From NCBI GenBank assembly GCA_016802295.1, contig JAESIW010000137.1:3937961-4001960 (forward strand): 64,000 nt of DNA, given 5' to 3'. The translations under genes and the position numbers were made by a program. The stretch is from Brachionus rotundiformis. Taxonomy: Eukaryota > Rotifera > Eurotatoria > Ploima > Brachionidae. This document shows, piece after piece, positions 46,991 through 58,883 of the stretch (position 1 is its first letter; every line of letters starts with the position of its first letter). The notes beneath the pieces were generated by a model. The model saw nothing but the letters and a program-made list of their open reading frames with translations. It made no database searches and had not been told where the DNA came from.

Positions 46991-47519
46991 GCTAAAGGTA
47001 TTTAATTATTTTTTAATTCAAGATAAAGTAAATTTTCTCAATAATATTATATTATAAAACATGCCAAATTTAAGTTCAATTTGAATATTTAATGAAAAAT
47101 GACCAATGTTGGCAACCAGACAGAGGTTTACTTTAGTTGTTTATAGCTGAGGAAATCCCCCACACGAATTTTCCATAGAATTAAGAACTTAAAAAAATGG
47201 CTCATGAAAGAAATGCTAATGTTTACGATATTGTCTGTGGATTTAAATGATGATAAAAAATTTGGGCTGTTTTAAAATAAAATTTTTTATATTTCAACCA
47301 AATTTAAAAATATATCTAAATTATTATTATTGAAATGATTAAAAATAATTTCCAAATAATATTTTTTTTTTTTTTGATAAAAAAACTATTTATCATTTAC
47401 ACTCAAATTGTTTACCTTGAAATATTTATTGGATTTTATAAGTACAATTGATCAATAATTCAAATTATTTTTATTATTAAATTTTTTTGTATTAATATTT
47501 AACTGAGAAAGATTTTTTG

Positions 47520-47700
47520 TTTTTTTTTTTTTAACCTTGTTCACTCCTTGTGGGGCATAGGGGGGAGCTCATCTCCTTTCTTAGTACCTTTTGAGCGAAG
47601 GCTCCGATCTGACACAGAGGTGACTGCATCGAGTTGATCATCTATGCCGTAATTATTAAAATCCCTAGTCGAAAACTTCATGATTAACAAGCCATAAAAG
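47520..47700 (-). mobile_element. Retrotransposon or SINE 3' end with poly(A) tail
   Basis: A GC-rich block stands out from its AT-rich surroundings. On the minus strand it runs through GATCGGAGCCTTCGCTC, a GAGCTCCCCCCTATGCCCC run and CAAGGAGTGAACAAGG into a poly(A) tract (T-run at 47515-47532). A poly(A) end with a unique GC-rich 3' UTR fits a non-LTR element or SINE. No coding part is visible upstream. Confidence 0.5.
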
Positions 47701-48573
47701 TAAGTTTATTTGTGATTAAGTCCAAACTTTCTTCGACAATATCTATGGTATATTTGCTCACCAAAAATTTTTTTCTTTTGAAATTGTTACCATTTCTATT
47801 GTACATTGATTCCTAATTCAATTTTTGTTGTTCATATAGAGAATTAGATAATTTTATTGAATTTAATCTCTTATTAGGAAAGCATTTGATCCAAAAATTG
47901 CTTGATAGCTACCAAAGAACTAATATGAGGAAACCAGAAAAAATTAAATTATTCCAACTGTTTTGTTAAATCATATTTAATCCATTTTTGTCCCAATAAT
48001 TTTTGCTTTCATATTAATAGTGTCTGACATGTGTGGATACCACGTACCAATATGTTAAATATATATTTTTATTATCTTAATTTTTCATGCAACTATTAAA
48101 AATCAATTGTCTGATTTATCTCTTATACTATTTCTGGCTTTTAGAGACAAAAAACGCAAACCATGATACTAAAAATAAATATTTAAATAAAAGAGAGACG
48201 TCTTGATTATATAATTATGAAAATGTTCTAAAAATAAAAATAGGAGTTAATTCTGAACTTTCGAATCATTTTTTATGATATTTTGTGTTTTATTCTTTGT
48301 TGATAATTTTTATAAGATACAGTACAGTAAAAATTATCTTTAACATTGTCGAAGCTGAATAGTATTTAGCTTTTTTTAGTTTAATTTTTTAATAATCTGT
48401 CATTTTTTCGGTCCGTAAACAAAAGAATTTATCATAATTCTTAATAAAAATCTTTTTTAATCAATACAGCATATTGAATTGTATAAAAAAAAACACTAAA
48501 TTTTAAAATATAATATTCTTACCAATAAAAATTTATTATTCAAAATATTAAGTTGTAATTAAAAATAAGCTTA
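47701..48573. other. Intergenic, no gene seen
   Basis: AT-rich; nothing recognised. Confidence 0.5.
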
Positions 48574-49184
48574 TTAAGATTTGATAGAAACTGGGAATAG
48601 AAAACATATCATTTGTTTATTCTTGTCGTCGAGTACTTGCCATTTGACAAAAAGACTAATCTTAGGATACTCTTGCAAGACTGGCAAAGTGACGGACTCT
48701 TTGACTGAATCACCATTTTTTACTGGACAGTCGATTCCAAGTGTGCATCCATTAGCATTTGGCAATGGAAATGGGACTGGTATCTTAGCCACTATTCCGT
48801 ACACATGGTTTACCACTTTTGTTGTATCTACCTCTTTATTTCGAAATTGTAAACCAAACTCTTGATTGGCAAATTTTAACTTACTTGAGCTGAATTCTAG
48901 ATCCAAAGTATAATTGTTTCCTTTGATGAATGTGCACGGTGACTGTGTACAGTCTGTAATGGTAACCTTTTTTATTGAACCAGTTTCTGATCCTTAAAAA
49001 AAGTCAAATATTTGTTTTTCACTTTAAACTCTTCAAAATTACCACAGTCCTTGTATATGTCATTTATACTTGTCAGCTCATCAATGTTAATTTCTTCTTT
49101 GTGGCTAAAATCAATGTTTGGCCGTCGACAATGAACAGATAAAAATATATTTATTATTAGAAAATATGGTATGAATTTGATCAT
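48574..49184 (-). CDS. NPC2: NPC2-like sterol-binding protein (ML domain)
   Basis: Two exons (49184-49043, 48992-48574; 50-nt intron) encode 186 residues. Residues 1-19 form a signal peptide (FIPYFLIINIFLSVHC). The ML domain shows all six NPC2 cysteines: DCGSETGSI (formed across the splice), ITDC, SPCTFIKG, PFPLPNANGC, GIDCPV and QMICFLFPV, plus the YPKISLFVKWQVLDD strand. NPC2 is a soluble lysosomal or secreted protein that binds cholesterol and hands it to NPC1. A 27-residue extension lies between the signal peptide and the first cysteine, longer than usual. Confidence 0.94.
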
Positions 49185-49659
49185 TTTTTAAAAAACTAAC
49201 TCATTAATTCAGTAACATTTAAAAATAAATTTTAAGTTTATTCATTAGAACTGATCAGCTGATCATGTAGACCTTAACTTGTGTCTTCTAATTTTTATAA
49301 TAATTATTTATGTCCTAAAAGATAATTCCATAAGTTAGAAAACTGAAATAAATTGAATTAAATATTAATAAAAATTTCTTTTTATTTTTAATATTTTTGT
49401 TAGATTAAAAATCGATTGGGTTAGGAATGTTTAATATTTTAAAAGATGATAATTGATATGAAGAAAATTTAAATTTTATTGATCAATTGATGGGATTGGT
49501 TCATTTAACTGTAAAAGCTTATATATTTAAGAAATTATATCAAAAAAAAATTATCAAGATTTTGAAATAAAAAAAATATATTGAAAAGCTTTTTTTAGTA
49601 ATTAGAAGATAATTTTATAAAGGTTTTTTCTTTTTTTGAGCCTATGTTTTATTTTTTGA
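49185..49659. other. NPC2 upstream flank, no gene seen
   Basis: AT-rich and probably the promoter side of NPC2. Contains the short palindrome-like GATCAGCTGATC (49253-49264). Confidence 0.5.
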
Positions 49660-50296
49660 ACCAGGGGGTCCAGTTTCTAGTCTTTGTGTTTACCATTTTG
49701 GCATCCATTTATGACCATGAACCCTCCACCGTTTTGTAATCTTGGTATACAGAACTTCGGATGAAACTTTTCATTTTTAAACCTTTTTACGATTACTTTT
49801 GACTGACGATTGAAGACCTCAAAATTGGACTCGTCACTGAAGATAATTCTGGACCAATTATTAACTGTCCAATTAAGTCTCTGTTTACACCACTTATAAC
49901 TTTTTTGTCTATCTTTTATGGTTAAAAGGGGTTTTCTGATCGCTGTATGGGACTCTAAACTTTTTTTTTGAGAAATCTCATTACAGTAGACTTACTTATC
50001 CTAACCCTTTGAGTCTTAGAATTAAAATCAGTGGCGAGTTTTTGATAGCTAGATGTTGAGTCTTTTCTTATCTCTCTAAAAATGTAATTTTCATCCTTAA
50101 AACTCAACTTCCGAAGTCTACCAGAACGGCTTCGATCAGACACAGTACCAGTCTCTTCATATCGTTATTTAGTTGAAGAGACACATTTTGGAGATACACC
50201 TATCATGTTGGCTATCTCATTTTGCTTTTTATCTCCACTTTTTAGCAGGCCCACGATCTGCCATTTTAGTGGGCTAAAGACGTTTTTTTTACCCAT
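49660..50296 (-). pseudogene. Tc1-like transposase, broken
   Basis: It starts MGKKNVFSPLKWQIVGLL with a helix-turn-helix (NEIANMIGVSPKCVS). It has an in-frame stop, then RSRSGRLRKLSFKDENYIF, ISKSTVMRFLKK, the first catalytic Asp block (IIFSDESNFEVF) and NGGGFMV. The frame changes at least once. It ends before the second catalytic HDNxP block, so the catalytic triad is incomplete. Confidence 0.8.
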
Positions 50297-50725
50297 TTTT
50301 TGGTAAATTTTTGGCAAAATTAAGATTTTTTAGTTAAGTTACTTTGAAAGGACCTAAGTAGTTGGAGAGTATTTATTTTAAGCAGAAAGAGCACAAATTA
50401 ATCAAAATAAGAAGCTATTTACGAATTAATCATTAAGGTGTGAAAAAGGTAGCAATGGTTGCTAAAACTTTAGGTTTACCCGAATTTCTAAACTTTTGCA
50501 CCGACTTTTATTTTTTATTTTTAGAGGAAGTTTTTTCATTATAAATATTTAAAAGTTAATTATATTTTTATTCCGAGTGTTATATATCAAATTGTAGAGA
50601 AAAAATTCTACAAATTAGTGCTTTTATTTTTTTTTCTTTTGCACTCAATTTTTCGTAAAATACAACAAGTAAACAATTTAAGGTAAATAAAATAACCAAT
50701 TTCTAAACTTTTGCAACATACTGTA
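49660..50725 (-). mobile_element. Tc1-like element, 3' truncated, with IR/DR-type terminal repeat
   Basis: The transposase reads on the minus strand from 50296. The 5' end lies at 50725, where the terminal repeat reads CAGTATGTTGCAAAAG on the minus strand. The 16-mer TTTCTAAACTTTTGCA occurs twice on the plus strand, about 200 bp apart (near 50495 and 50700). This is the outer and inner direct-repeat layout of IR/DR Tc1 elements. The other terminus is missing. Confidence 0.72.
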
Positions 50726-50936
50726 TATTCTTCTGTTTTTTTTTGTTCTTCAGTAAAATCTGTCAATGTGATCGTTTAATAAAAAATTATCGGTGTCACC
50801 ACTTGCAATTATATATATGTTGTGTTTCAATGCATCGCCAATTAACTTTGGTATCAGTTTGATAGGACATTCTATAAAATAACCTATTATAACATTACCG
50901 CGGTTGATCTCGTTGTAAGTCAATTAATAATTAAAT

Positions 50937-51890
50937 TTGATAATACAAAATATGGAAAAAAAATGGATAAACTACGAAGTGAATAGAGCGATAAAAATGA
51001 AGCATAGAGCTTGGTATAAGATGAAAGCAAGTAATAAAAGTTTGTTTGAGATAAATAAATATAAATATGGACAAGCATGTAGAGACCTAAAAAAGAAATT
51101 GATAAAAGTCAAATTGGATTATGAGAACACACTCTCTAGAAAAGCAAAAAAAGATCCAAAACTAATTTGTGCGTATGTAAGAAATAAATTGGGAGTAAAG
51201 GAAGAAATAAGAATGTTAAGAACAAAAAAGGGTGAAGTAACCAGTGATAAAAAACTGATTGATGAGTTATTGAATGATCAGTTTCATTCCGTCTTTTATA
51301 AAGAACCCCATGGTATTATGCCTTATTTTTCAATACGAACTTACTCGTCTTTTGATATTGATAATGTCATGAGGGAGCTTGATGAGGATCTCATTGAACA
51401 AAGACTAGAGAAATTAGATGGAAATAAATCGATGGGTGCCGATAAAGTACATCCACTGATTCTAAAAACTCTGCAAAAACGATGTCAGTGCCATTGAAAA
51501 TAATATACAGAAAACCAGACGAGTGAGAGGAGACTTGATTGAAATGTACAAATTAGTCAATGGTTTAGAAAAAGTGGACCTGGTCAGAGATTTGATCAGA
51601 AATAGATCAGAATACAATGGTCCTGCTGCAGCGTTAAGAGGGAATAGTATCAGAATTCAGAGAGAAAGTTTCCCTGCTCAAATTAGAAACGATTTTAATA
51701 TGGGCTATCCAAGTCAAAAATGACACTGCTAAAACAAATAGAATGTTGGGTTTAATTAACAAAGCATTTTAGTGTCTTTAAAGCGAGAGTATGCAATAAT
51801 TGTATTGCTAAATGGTTAGACCGCATCTGGAATGTGCTATCAGTGGATGATGCCTCAGACAAAAATGGGCTTGATCTATAGTCCATTAAA
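50937..51890 (+). mobile_element. Non-LTR retrotransposon (CR1/Jockey-like), internally deleted ORF2
   Basis: The 186-codon ORF 50937-51497 is the linker between endonuclease and RT: HRAWYKMKA, YENTLSRKAKKDPKLICAYV, LNDQFHSVFY, and the RT opening KLDGNKSMGADKVHPLILK. The bulk of RT is then missing. The sequence resumes with the C-terminal part: RRVRGDLIEMYKLVNGLEKV (51510-51720), then a RMLGLINKAF...VRPHLECA stretch to about 51870 with stops. Blocks are out of natural order (VRPHLEYA normally precedes RRVRGDLIE), so rearranged or composite. Confidence 0.72.
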
Positions 51891-52157
51891 ATCTTTCTAA
51901 GTTAAATTTTAATAAAACAGGTTTTAATAATGAAAAAAAAATTGTATTATTTAATCAATTGTACTTTAAAAATCAAAAAAATTTCAAAGTGATGAAGCCA
52001 CATCAAGGTAAAATATTTGAGTGTAAATGATAAATAGTTTTTTTATCAAAAAAACAAAAATATTATTTTGAAATTATTTATCTTTATTTTAATGATAATA
52101 ATTCAGATGGTTTTGAATATAAATTTGATTGAAAAATAAAAATTTTTATTGTAAAAA

Positions 52158-55100
52158 ATGTTAAAATTGGTTTTAATTTTAATATCACTTAGTTTAATAA
52201 CAGCTCACAATGTTGATAGCCAAGCTTTACCAGGAAATATTTTCCATTTGCTTCATCTGCGACAAAAATGGACAAATGTTCCAAATCTAATTAAACAAAA
52301 AGACATTGATAATATTAGAAGCCAGATTCCAAATTTTTTATCATCATTTAAATCCACAAACAGTGTCTTAAACATTAGCAGTTCTTGCATGAGTCATCTT
52401 GGTAACTTTTCTCAAGGTGTTCAAAATTATGAAGATTGGGCACTACAAAGTAAATTTTATTTATTCAACTGATTAGATTTTATTTCTGAAATAAAAGTAT
52501 TGGACTCTCTGGGAAAACCACCAGCAGGTATCATAAACGGCGCTTTAAATTGGCTTGGCGATTATAGACAATGCATAAATGAATCAATTGCCACATTTCC
52601 AAGAAAATACTGCTATGTTTCTAATACTTTAATTGTAATCAATTAAAATTTACCAATATTTTATATTTTAAATTTTTTAATCAAGCCTTTTAAATATGGA
52701 ATTTGTGTCTCTCAAGCCTGTACCTATGATGACTTGTACCAAATGATATATTTTTGTACAAATTAATTAACTATTTTATCAATATAGAATCATAACAATT
52801 TTAATTTTAGTGTTGTATATTTCCCAAATAACTATTCCTGATGATTCTTTTAATTATGTTGTTTGCCAGGACCCCAAGGAATTGGACTGGAAAGCAATAA
52901 TGGCTATGTAAAAACTCTTCTGGATATTTTTAGTCTGGACAATTAATCTAAATTTTTATCAAAGCTCGATTGTAGCAGTCATTGCTGCATATGTCATCAT
53001 GGCTACCATATATGACTATTTCCAAATATTTTCCAACAAAAAGACTCGCCCTGAGCAAACTCTTGAGTTGAAAGAGACAAAAAAAAGTCGAGAAGATTCC
53101 ACTAAACAGAAAAAGTCAAAGCTTCACCAAATTCTAATTGACTCGTCCATTTATACAAACACAAAGAAATTATTTGATCTAACTGAGTCCAAAGAACAGC
53201 TTAATTGTCTTAATGGAATAAGATTTTTATCATTATCATGGTAATTGTGAAATAATTGTTTTCTTATTAACTAATCACACACTTTAGGGTAATATTGGGT
53301 CATACGTACAGTTTTTTATACACATCAGTTAATAACCTTTCCTATTTTGATGAATTAACTAAACGTTTTCCATTTATGATTGTCCTAAATGGAATCTTGG
53401 CAGTTGATACTTTTTTTTTGCTCAGGTAGTCTCTTAATATTAAAAATTAAAATAAAAAAAAATAAATAAATTATACATAGTGGACTGTTGAGTAGTTATC
53501 TCTTTCTTAAAACCATTTCTAAAACAAAATTATCATTTAAACTAATGATCAAATTCTATCTACACAGATACTTGAGGTAAACTTAAATTTATATCTGATT
53601 TTAACTGATTAAATTTAAACCCGAAAGAATAACTCCAGTCTACATGATAGTCTTGATGCTAAGCGCTACATTGAGTAAATACACAGGACATGGACCCATG
53701 TATCCACCAGATGGCTTCGAAATAGAACAGTGTAAAAATACTTGGTACTTAAATTTGTTATATGTGAACAATATAATAAAAGGAGATAAACAAGTAAAAT
53801 TAAAAATAGTTTAATTGTTTATTTTTTTAATATAATTTTAATTTTAAGTGCTTGCGTAATTTTATATTTTAAATATAAGAAGATAATTAAAACAAAAATT
53901 ATTTACTAAGCGGTAAGTTGGTATTTGGCAAATGATATGCAATTCCATTGGTTGTCTCCCTTAATTCTTATTCCATTTGCTTTAAAGTAAATGATTAATT
54001 TGAAAAGAAAAAAAAATTTTTTAATTTTTTCTATAAAATAGAAAACCAATAATTGGTATTATTGTTTCTGTCTTATTCTTGGTAGCTAATCTGACAGCAT
54101 CAGTGGTAATCATAAGTCAAAACCCCGGATTTGAATTTGGAACATTTGGAGGGTTTCAAACAATAAATATTAAAAATTTACTTTAAATTAAATAATACTT
54201 TAAATCTTAAGAAATCCTGATTTTTTTGTTGATGCTTATATTACACCATGGTTTAGAATAGGTCCATTCATAGTTGGTATACTTCTTGGCTATATAATAT
54301 ACCAAAAAAAGACATCAAAAAAACCTAACTATATAAACCCAGTACTTATTGGATATTTTTTTATAAGCTTTTCTCTAAAAAATTCTTTATTCAAGGTAAT
54401 AAACATTATTTTATGGATTTTGAGTCTATTCTTGTTATGTCTTATGGTTTTTGGCAACTTTAAAAATTTCTCCGGAGACAGAATGCAAAAATGGTTAAGC
54501 ATTTTCTATGAATCAACTGCAAAGTACTCTAATTAAAATGATAACAAGATTGAGGTTTTTTAAAATTTTTTTTAAAATAAAGATTAATTTGGTCAGTTGG
54601 TCTGTCCTATCTGATATTTGCATGCGTAACTGAAAATGGAGGAGTAGTAAACCGAATTCTGTCTTGCAAAATATGGAAGCCATTGGCAAAAATTTCCTTC
54701 TCGGTTTATTTAATACATACATATGTGCTAACACATGTGATTACTACAGAATTAAGACCAATTTTTATTGAAGATACAATGATGGTAAGTTTTNNNNNNN
54801 NNNNNNNNNNNNNNNNNNNNNNNNNNNNNNNNNNNNNNNNNNNNNNNNNNNNNNNNNNNNNNNNNNNNNNNNNNNNNNNNNNNNNNNNNNNNNNNNNNNN
54901 NNNNNNNNNNNNNNNNNNNNNNNNNNNNNNNNNNNNNNNNNNNNNNNNNNNNNNNNNNNNNNNNNNNNNNNNNNNNNNNNNNNNNNNNNNNNNNNNNNNN
55001 NNNNNNNNNNNNNNNNNNNNNNNNNNNNNNNNNNNNNNNNNNNNNNNNNNNNNNNNNNNNNNNNNNNNNNNNNNNNNNNNNNNNNNNNNNNNNNNNNNNN

Positions 55101-55559
55101 NNNNNNNNNNNNNNNNNNNNNNNNNNNNNNNNNNNNNNNNNNNNNNNNNNNNNNNNNNNNNNNNNNNNNNNNNNNNNNNNNNNNNNNNNNNNNNNNNNNN
55201 NNNNNNNNNNNNNNNNNNNNNNNNNNNNNNNNNNNNNNNNNNNNNNNNNTAGTTAACCGAATTCTGTCTTGCAAAATATGGAAGCCATTGGCAAAAATTT
55301 CCTTCTCGGTTTATTTAATACATACATATGTGCTAACACATGTGATTGCTACAGAATTAAGACCAATTTTTATTGAAGATACAATGATGGTAAGTTTTAG
55401 TCTGTTTTTTTGCTTATTTTGTTCAGCAATTAATTCCTGTTTTGAAAGATTTATCGATTTTTGGGAAATTTGGTGCTTTCTCTGCTTGCTGGATACTTGG
55501 TTTACGTCTTTTTTGAATTACCTATTACTGCATTTGAAAAACACATATTTAAATCATAA
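52158..55559 (+). CDS. NRF-6-like acyltransferase (NRF domain + acyltransferase 3), copy A
   Basis: Fourteen exons in phase: 52158-52449, 52498-52634, 52686-52755, 52811-52907, 52965-53240, 53288-53425, 53481-53576, 53628-53793, 53849-53855, 53911-53986, 54042-54152, 54212-54523, 54583-54784, 55449-55559. They give 696 residues. A signal peptide and cysteine-rich NRF domain (LDSLGKPPAGIINGALNWLG, FKYGICVSQACTYDD) come first. A first TM (AVIAAYVIM) and a multi-pass acyltransferase-3 region follow (LNGIRFLSLSWVILGHTYSF, SWYLANDMQFHW, FSVYLIHTYVLTHV), ending in a FELPITAFEKHIF tail. Relatives of C. elegans NRF-6/NDG-4 are membrane proteins tied to lipid and yolk transport. The enzymatic substrate is unknown. 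Exon 9 is only 7 nt. An assembly gap falls in the last intron and part of exon 13 is repeated after it. Introns are 47-59 nt. Confidence 0.88.
54645..54793. repeat. 149-bp sequence repeated across the gap (left copy)
   Basis: It matches 55250-55398 with two mismatches, including exon 13 of acyltransferase A and the start of its intron. Most likely one genomic sequence represented twice. Confidence 0.9.
54794..55249. other. Assembly gap (456 N)
   Basis: A run of N. It is flanked by near-identical 149-bp sequences, so it probably joins two contig ends that in reality overlap. See findings. Confidence 0.98.
55250..55398. repeat. 149-bp sequence repeated across the gap (right copy)
   Basis: Second copy of 54645-54793. 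The two differences (A/T near the start and A/G in GATTRCTAC) look like alleles or read errors. Confidence 0.9.
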
Positions 55560-56396
55560 CTTAATTAATCTTTCTTAATCATTAATAAAATTAATCAAGT
55601 TTTTTTTGAAAAATTTAAAACTTATTACTTAAATATAATTTTAATTAGATTTATATATTCTTTTTAAAGTTAGCTGAGCTATTTTGTTATCTGACTGACT
55701 GATCCATAATCGAAAATCAACCAATTATTAAAGTGAAAATAGAGAACAGGACCTAATACTGAACTTTGTGATCTTTTACTAAAAAAATTATCAAAAAACC
55801 TAAAGAAATATTATCTTATCAATAATGAGACAATTTTTAACAAGATCACAGAAACCAAAGGTTTATAATTCAAGTCAAATAATGGAACTCTATAATAAAG
55901 AAAAGGAAACGGCATTTATATTAAGTTTAAAGTGGCTTTGCCAAGAAGTTTAGTAAAAGAAAGTTATGTTTTCATGGTGTGATTTTTCTATCGGTGGGAT
56001 TCAAATCTTATCCAGGGTTATCCAGAGTTATTCTAGAAAGCATACTAAAACACGCTTAAGATTTCCACAGTTGGCAAAGTTTAAATTATCAATTCGTGAT
56101 AGGTTGACGAATGCTGATCCTAAGAAATTACTATCTAATTTATGAAGGGCATATCTTCTTTTAAGGGATTTTTGGTCAGATGAAGAATAAAGTAGTTTTT
56201 GTTGGAGATAAGTTAGGTTATTAACTCGATTACATTTGATTAAATCATAAAGATAGTTATCTGTTGTACAACTGACCCTAACTATTCATTTTATAATTAA
56301 TTTTTATTATGTTTTTTATGTAGTTAATATTTTATTCAAATAAAATAAGGTAATTATTAAAAAATTAAGTCATTAAAAATTAAGTTTTCCTATTAT
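55560..56396. other. Shared 3' region of the convergent acyltransferase pair
   Basis: Holds the 3' ends of both genes. A plus-strand stretch at about 56046-56190 reads openly in one frame (TRLRFPQLAKFKLSIRDRL, then DPKKLLSNL), with a stop. It may be a transposon relic; I do not recognise it. Confidence 0.4.
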
Positions 56397-58883
56397 TTAT
56401 TTTATCAATATTTTTTGAAGAGCCAAAAAAGGTGCTTCAACAAAGAGACTCAATGGTACTGCCATCAAATAAGATCCTAGTAGATTTCCCACATAAAAGT
56501 ATATCTAAAAATAAATATTAAAAAAAATAAGAACATTTTTTTAAAAATAATTACTAAATTAATGTCAAACAAATGAAACAATCTTCTTTGTGTCATGTAA
56601 AAATAGAAGATGAACGTTTGATGAGACAGAAATGCCGAATAACTTAGTCTGGAGAGCGGCACAAAAACTTTCCATGAAAAAAATTTGGCCACATATCCTC
56701 CGTTTCTGGTTTCACAAGCATAAATTACGTATCCAACTGCCAAGGCCCAGAATATTTTGGTACAGCTTTGATAAATGATATGATCAATTCGATTAAAATA
56801 AAATGATGGGTACAATCTCAAGTCACTGTAGATAATAAATACACACAGACCCATCACATTTTGTGCTATATTCCAATTTAAAAAATTAAATATCTTAATG
56901 AAAAATTTAGAATTGTATAAAAAAAACTTATTTTGCCATACAAATCTGATTTTTGGGTTATATCCTGGTTTTTTGTGATGGAAAAGAATATATCCGACCA
57001 ACAATCCAATCAGAAATGGACCAGATCGTGTCCAAGGCTTAATATACACCCATTTGTAAAAGAATTGTGAATTTTCTCTTTAAATCAAAATATTAAAAAA
57101 TATACTTTATTTGTTATTAATGTTTACTGACCCAAGTATGCCAAGTTCTGATCCTGGATGATAGTATAGACTAAAAAAAGTCGATACTACATTTACCACT
57201 ATTAAGAGCCCTGAAACGAACTTTCCGATCAGCATTTTGCTTTGGAATTTTTTAATAAAAATAATTTTTTTTTCAAATTATTCATTACTTTAGTGCTAAT
57301 GGTATCAAAACTATGGGAGCCAGCAAGTGAAACTGCATATCGTTTGCCAAATACCAACTAATGCCAAAGCACTTAAGACAGTTTTATTTAAATGAAAAAT
57401 TTAAAAAAGCTTTAAATTTACAGTTTCGTTTGTATTCTGAAAGTTGTTTAAGTAAAATAAATTTTTCCAGAACTTGGTCCTACAAATGGGCTGCTCGAAG
57501 CCATTATTAGAATACATTGGGCCTGTTCCAAGATACTTGGTGAGATAAATGCTGAAAAAAAGCATGAAAAAGTAAGCTGGTGACAGTCTCAAAATTCTGT
57601 TTAAAATGTATTTTATGAAAAATTTAGCAGTGAATTTAAAATTTGGCACTGATGTAATTTTAAAGAACAAGTATCCTGTCAGAACACCGCCAATAAGAAA
57701 AAAAGAATCCACAGCAAAAAAAGCGTTTGAGACAATGGTAAAAGAAAATCTTTTTATAAAATTGAATGCTTCCAATGGGTTATCTACGTAAGGAACAATA
57801 AAAGCGTAAGAATGGCCCAGTATGATCCAGCCAAGGGTGATTACTCTAATTCCGTGCAGGCTAGAAAGTTGAGATTCGCCAAGATCAGTCAGGAAAATTT
57901 TTTTAAAATTTGATAATAAAGACAAAGCTGAGATTAATTGTTCACCCAAAGGCTTTGTTGGCTCAGCCTCACTAATTATGTTGTCCGAGTTTAACAAATT
58001 CGTAGATACAGACTCCTCATTTATTTGAATGTATAAAGTGGTTGGGTTTTGAGCATACGGATTCTTACAATATAATATTACCAATTCAATTATAGTTGCC
58101 AGAAAAACCACTGCAATTAGAATCAAACTAACCAAGCTTTAATTAAGGGTGAAATTAATTTTGGTGATTAGAACTTTTTTATGTATTTTACATCATAATC
58201 CAAGCTGGTGTGTCCAAAGTGTTTTGTATTTGACAAACAATGTTGTTTTGGTCAAATGTTTCGTTTTTTTTACCAATTTTTTTGAACACTTTAACAAAAT
58301 AGATAAAAAAAGTTTACTAAAGAAAAATTTCCTTACCAAAGTTTAAAATTTCCGCAATGTCTTGGCTAGTGCATGTTTTTGGTGAACAAAAGCCATATTT
58401 GAAAAAAATTGGTTTCGAGGGATCTAAATTTTTGGAAACTGCGCAATATTTTGGATACCAGCTAACTGTTTGATTTTCAGTCTCAATACATTCATCATAA
58501 TCTCCAAGCCAGTTGATTGATCCCTTTAAAATGCCAGTTGGCGGCTTGGCAAAACTGTCGATAGCTTAACCGGAAATTTAAAAACTAATTTAAAATAAAT
58601 ATTTTTTACTTTTGATTGACCAGTCTTGTTTTGACCTAAGACCATTGATCAGTCTTTTTATGTCAGTGCCGCATGGATCGGACAGCTGTATGTTATCAAG
58701 TTCGAAATTTTTAAAATCAGATGATAATAATTTGATATTGTGGTACAAAGCTTGTAGCCTAGAAAGACTTGTTTGATCGATATTGTTTAAAAAAGAATTT
58801 ATCTCGATTAGATCTTTTGGGACTTGAGCTTTGGTGAGACCAAATATGGAGACGCATATTAGAAAACAAAAGTCAATCTTCAT
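56397..58883 (-). CDS. NRF-6-like acyltransferase (NRF domain + acyltransferase 3), copy B
   Basis: Eight exons in phase: 58883-58610, 58564-58337, 58288-58192, 58136-57422, 57371-57289, 57239-57132, 57077-56555, 56504-56397. They give 711 residues. Signal peptide (CFLICVSIFGLTKA), NRF domain (INWLGDYDECIE, PKYCAVSKNL, FKYGFCSPKTCTSQD), first TM (VSLILIAVVFLATIIELVIL). The acyltransferase-3 core has GIRVITLGWIILGHSYAF, NAFFAVDSFFLIGGVLTGYL, CFGISWYLANDMQFHLLAP and LAVGYVIYACETRNGGYVA, with a VEAPFLALQKILIK end. It faces copy A tail to tail and shares most motifs, but has eight exons where A has fourteen. Exon 4 here replaces four exons of A. An older inverted duplication with intron loss or gain is inferred. 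Confidence 0.9.

Noticed and set aside
56046..56190. Open reading TRLRFPQLAKFKLSIRDRL between the acyltransferases
   Set aside because: Looked at as a LINE C-terminal block, but key residues do not line up; contains a stop; left unassigned.
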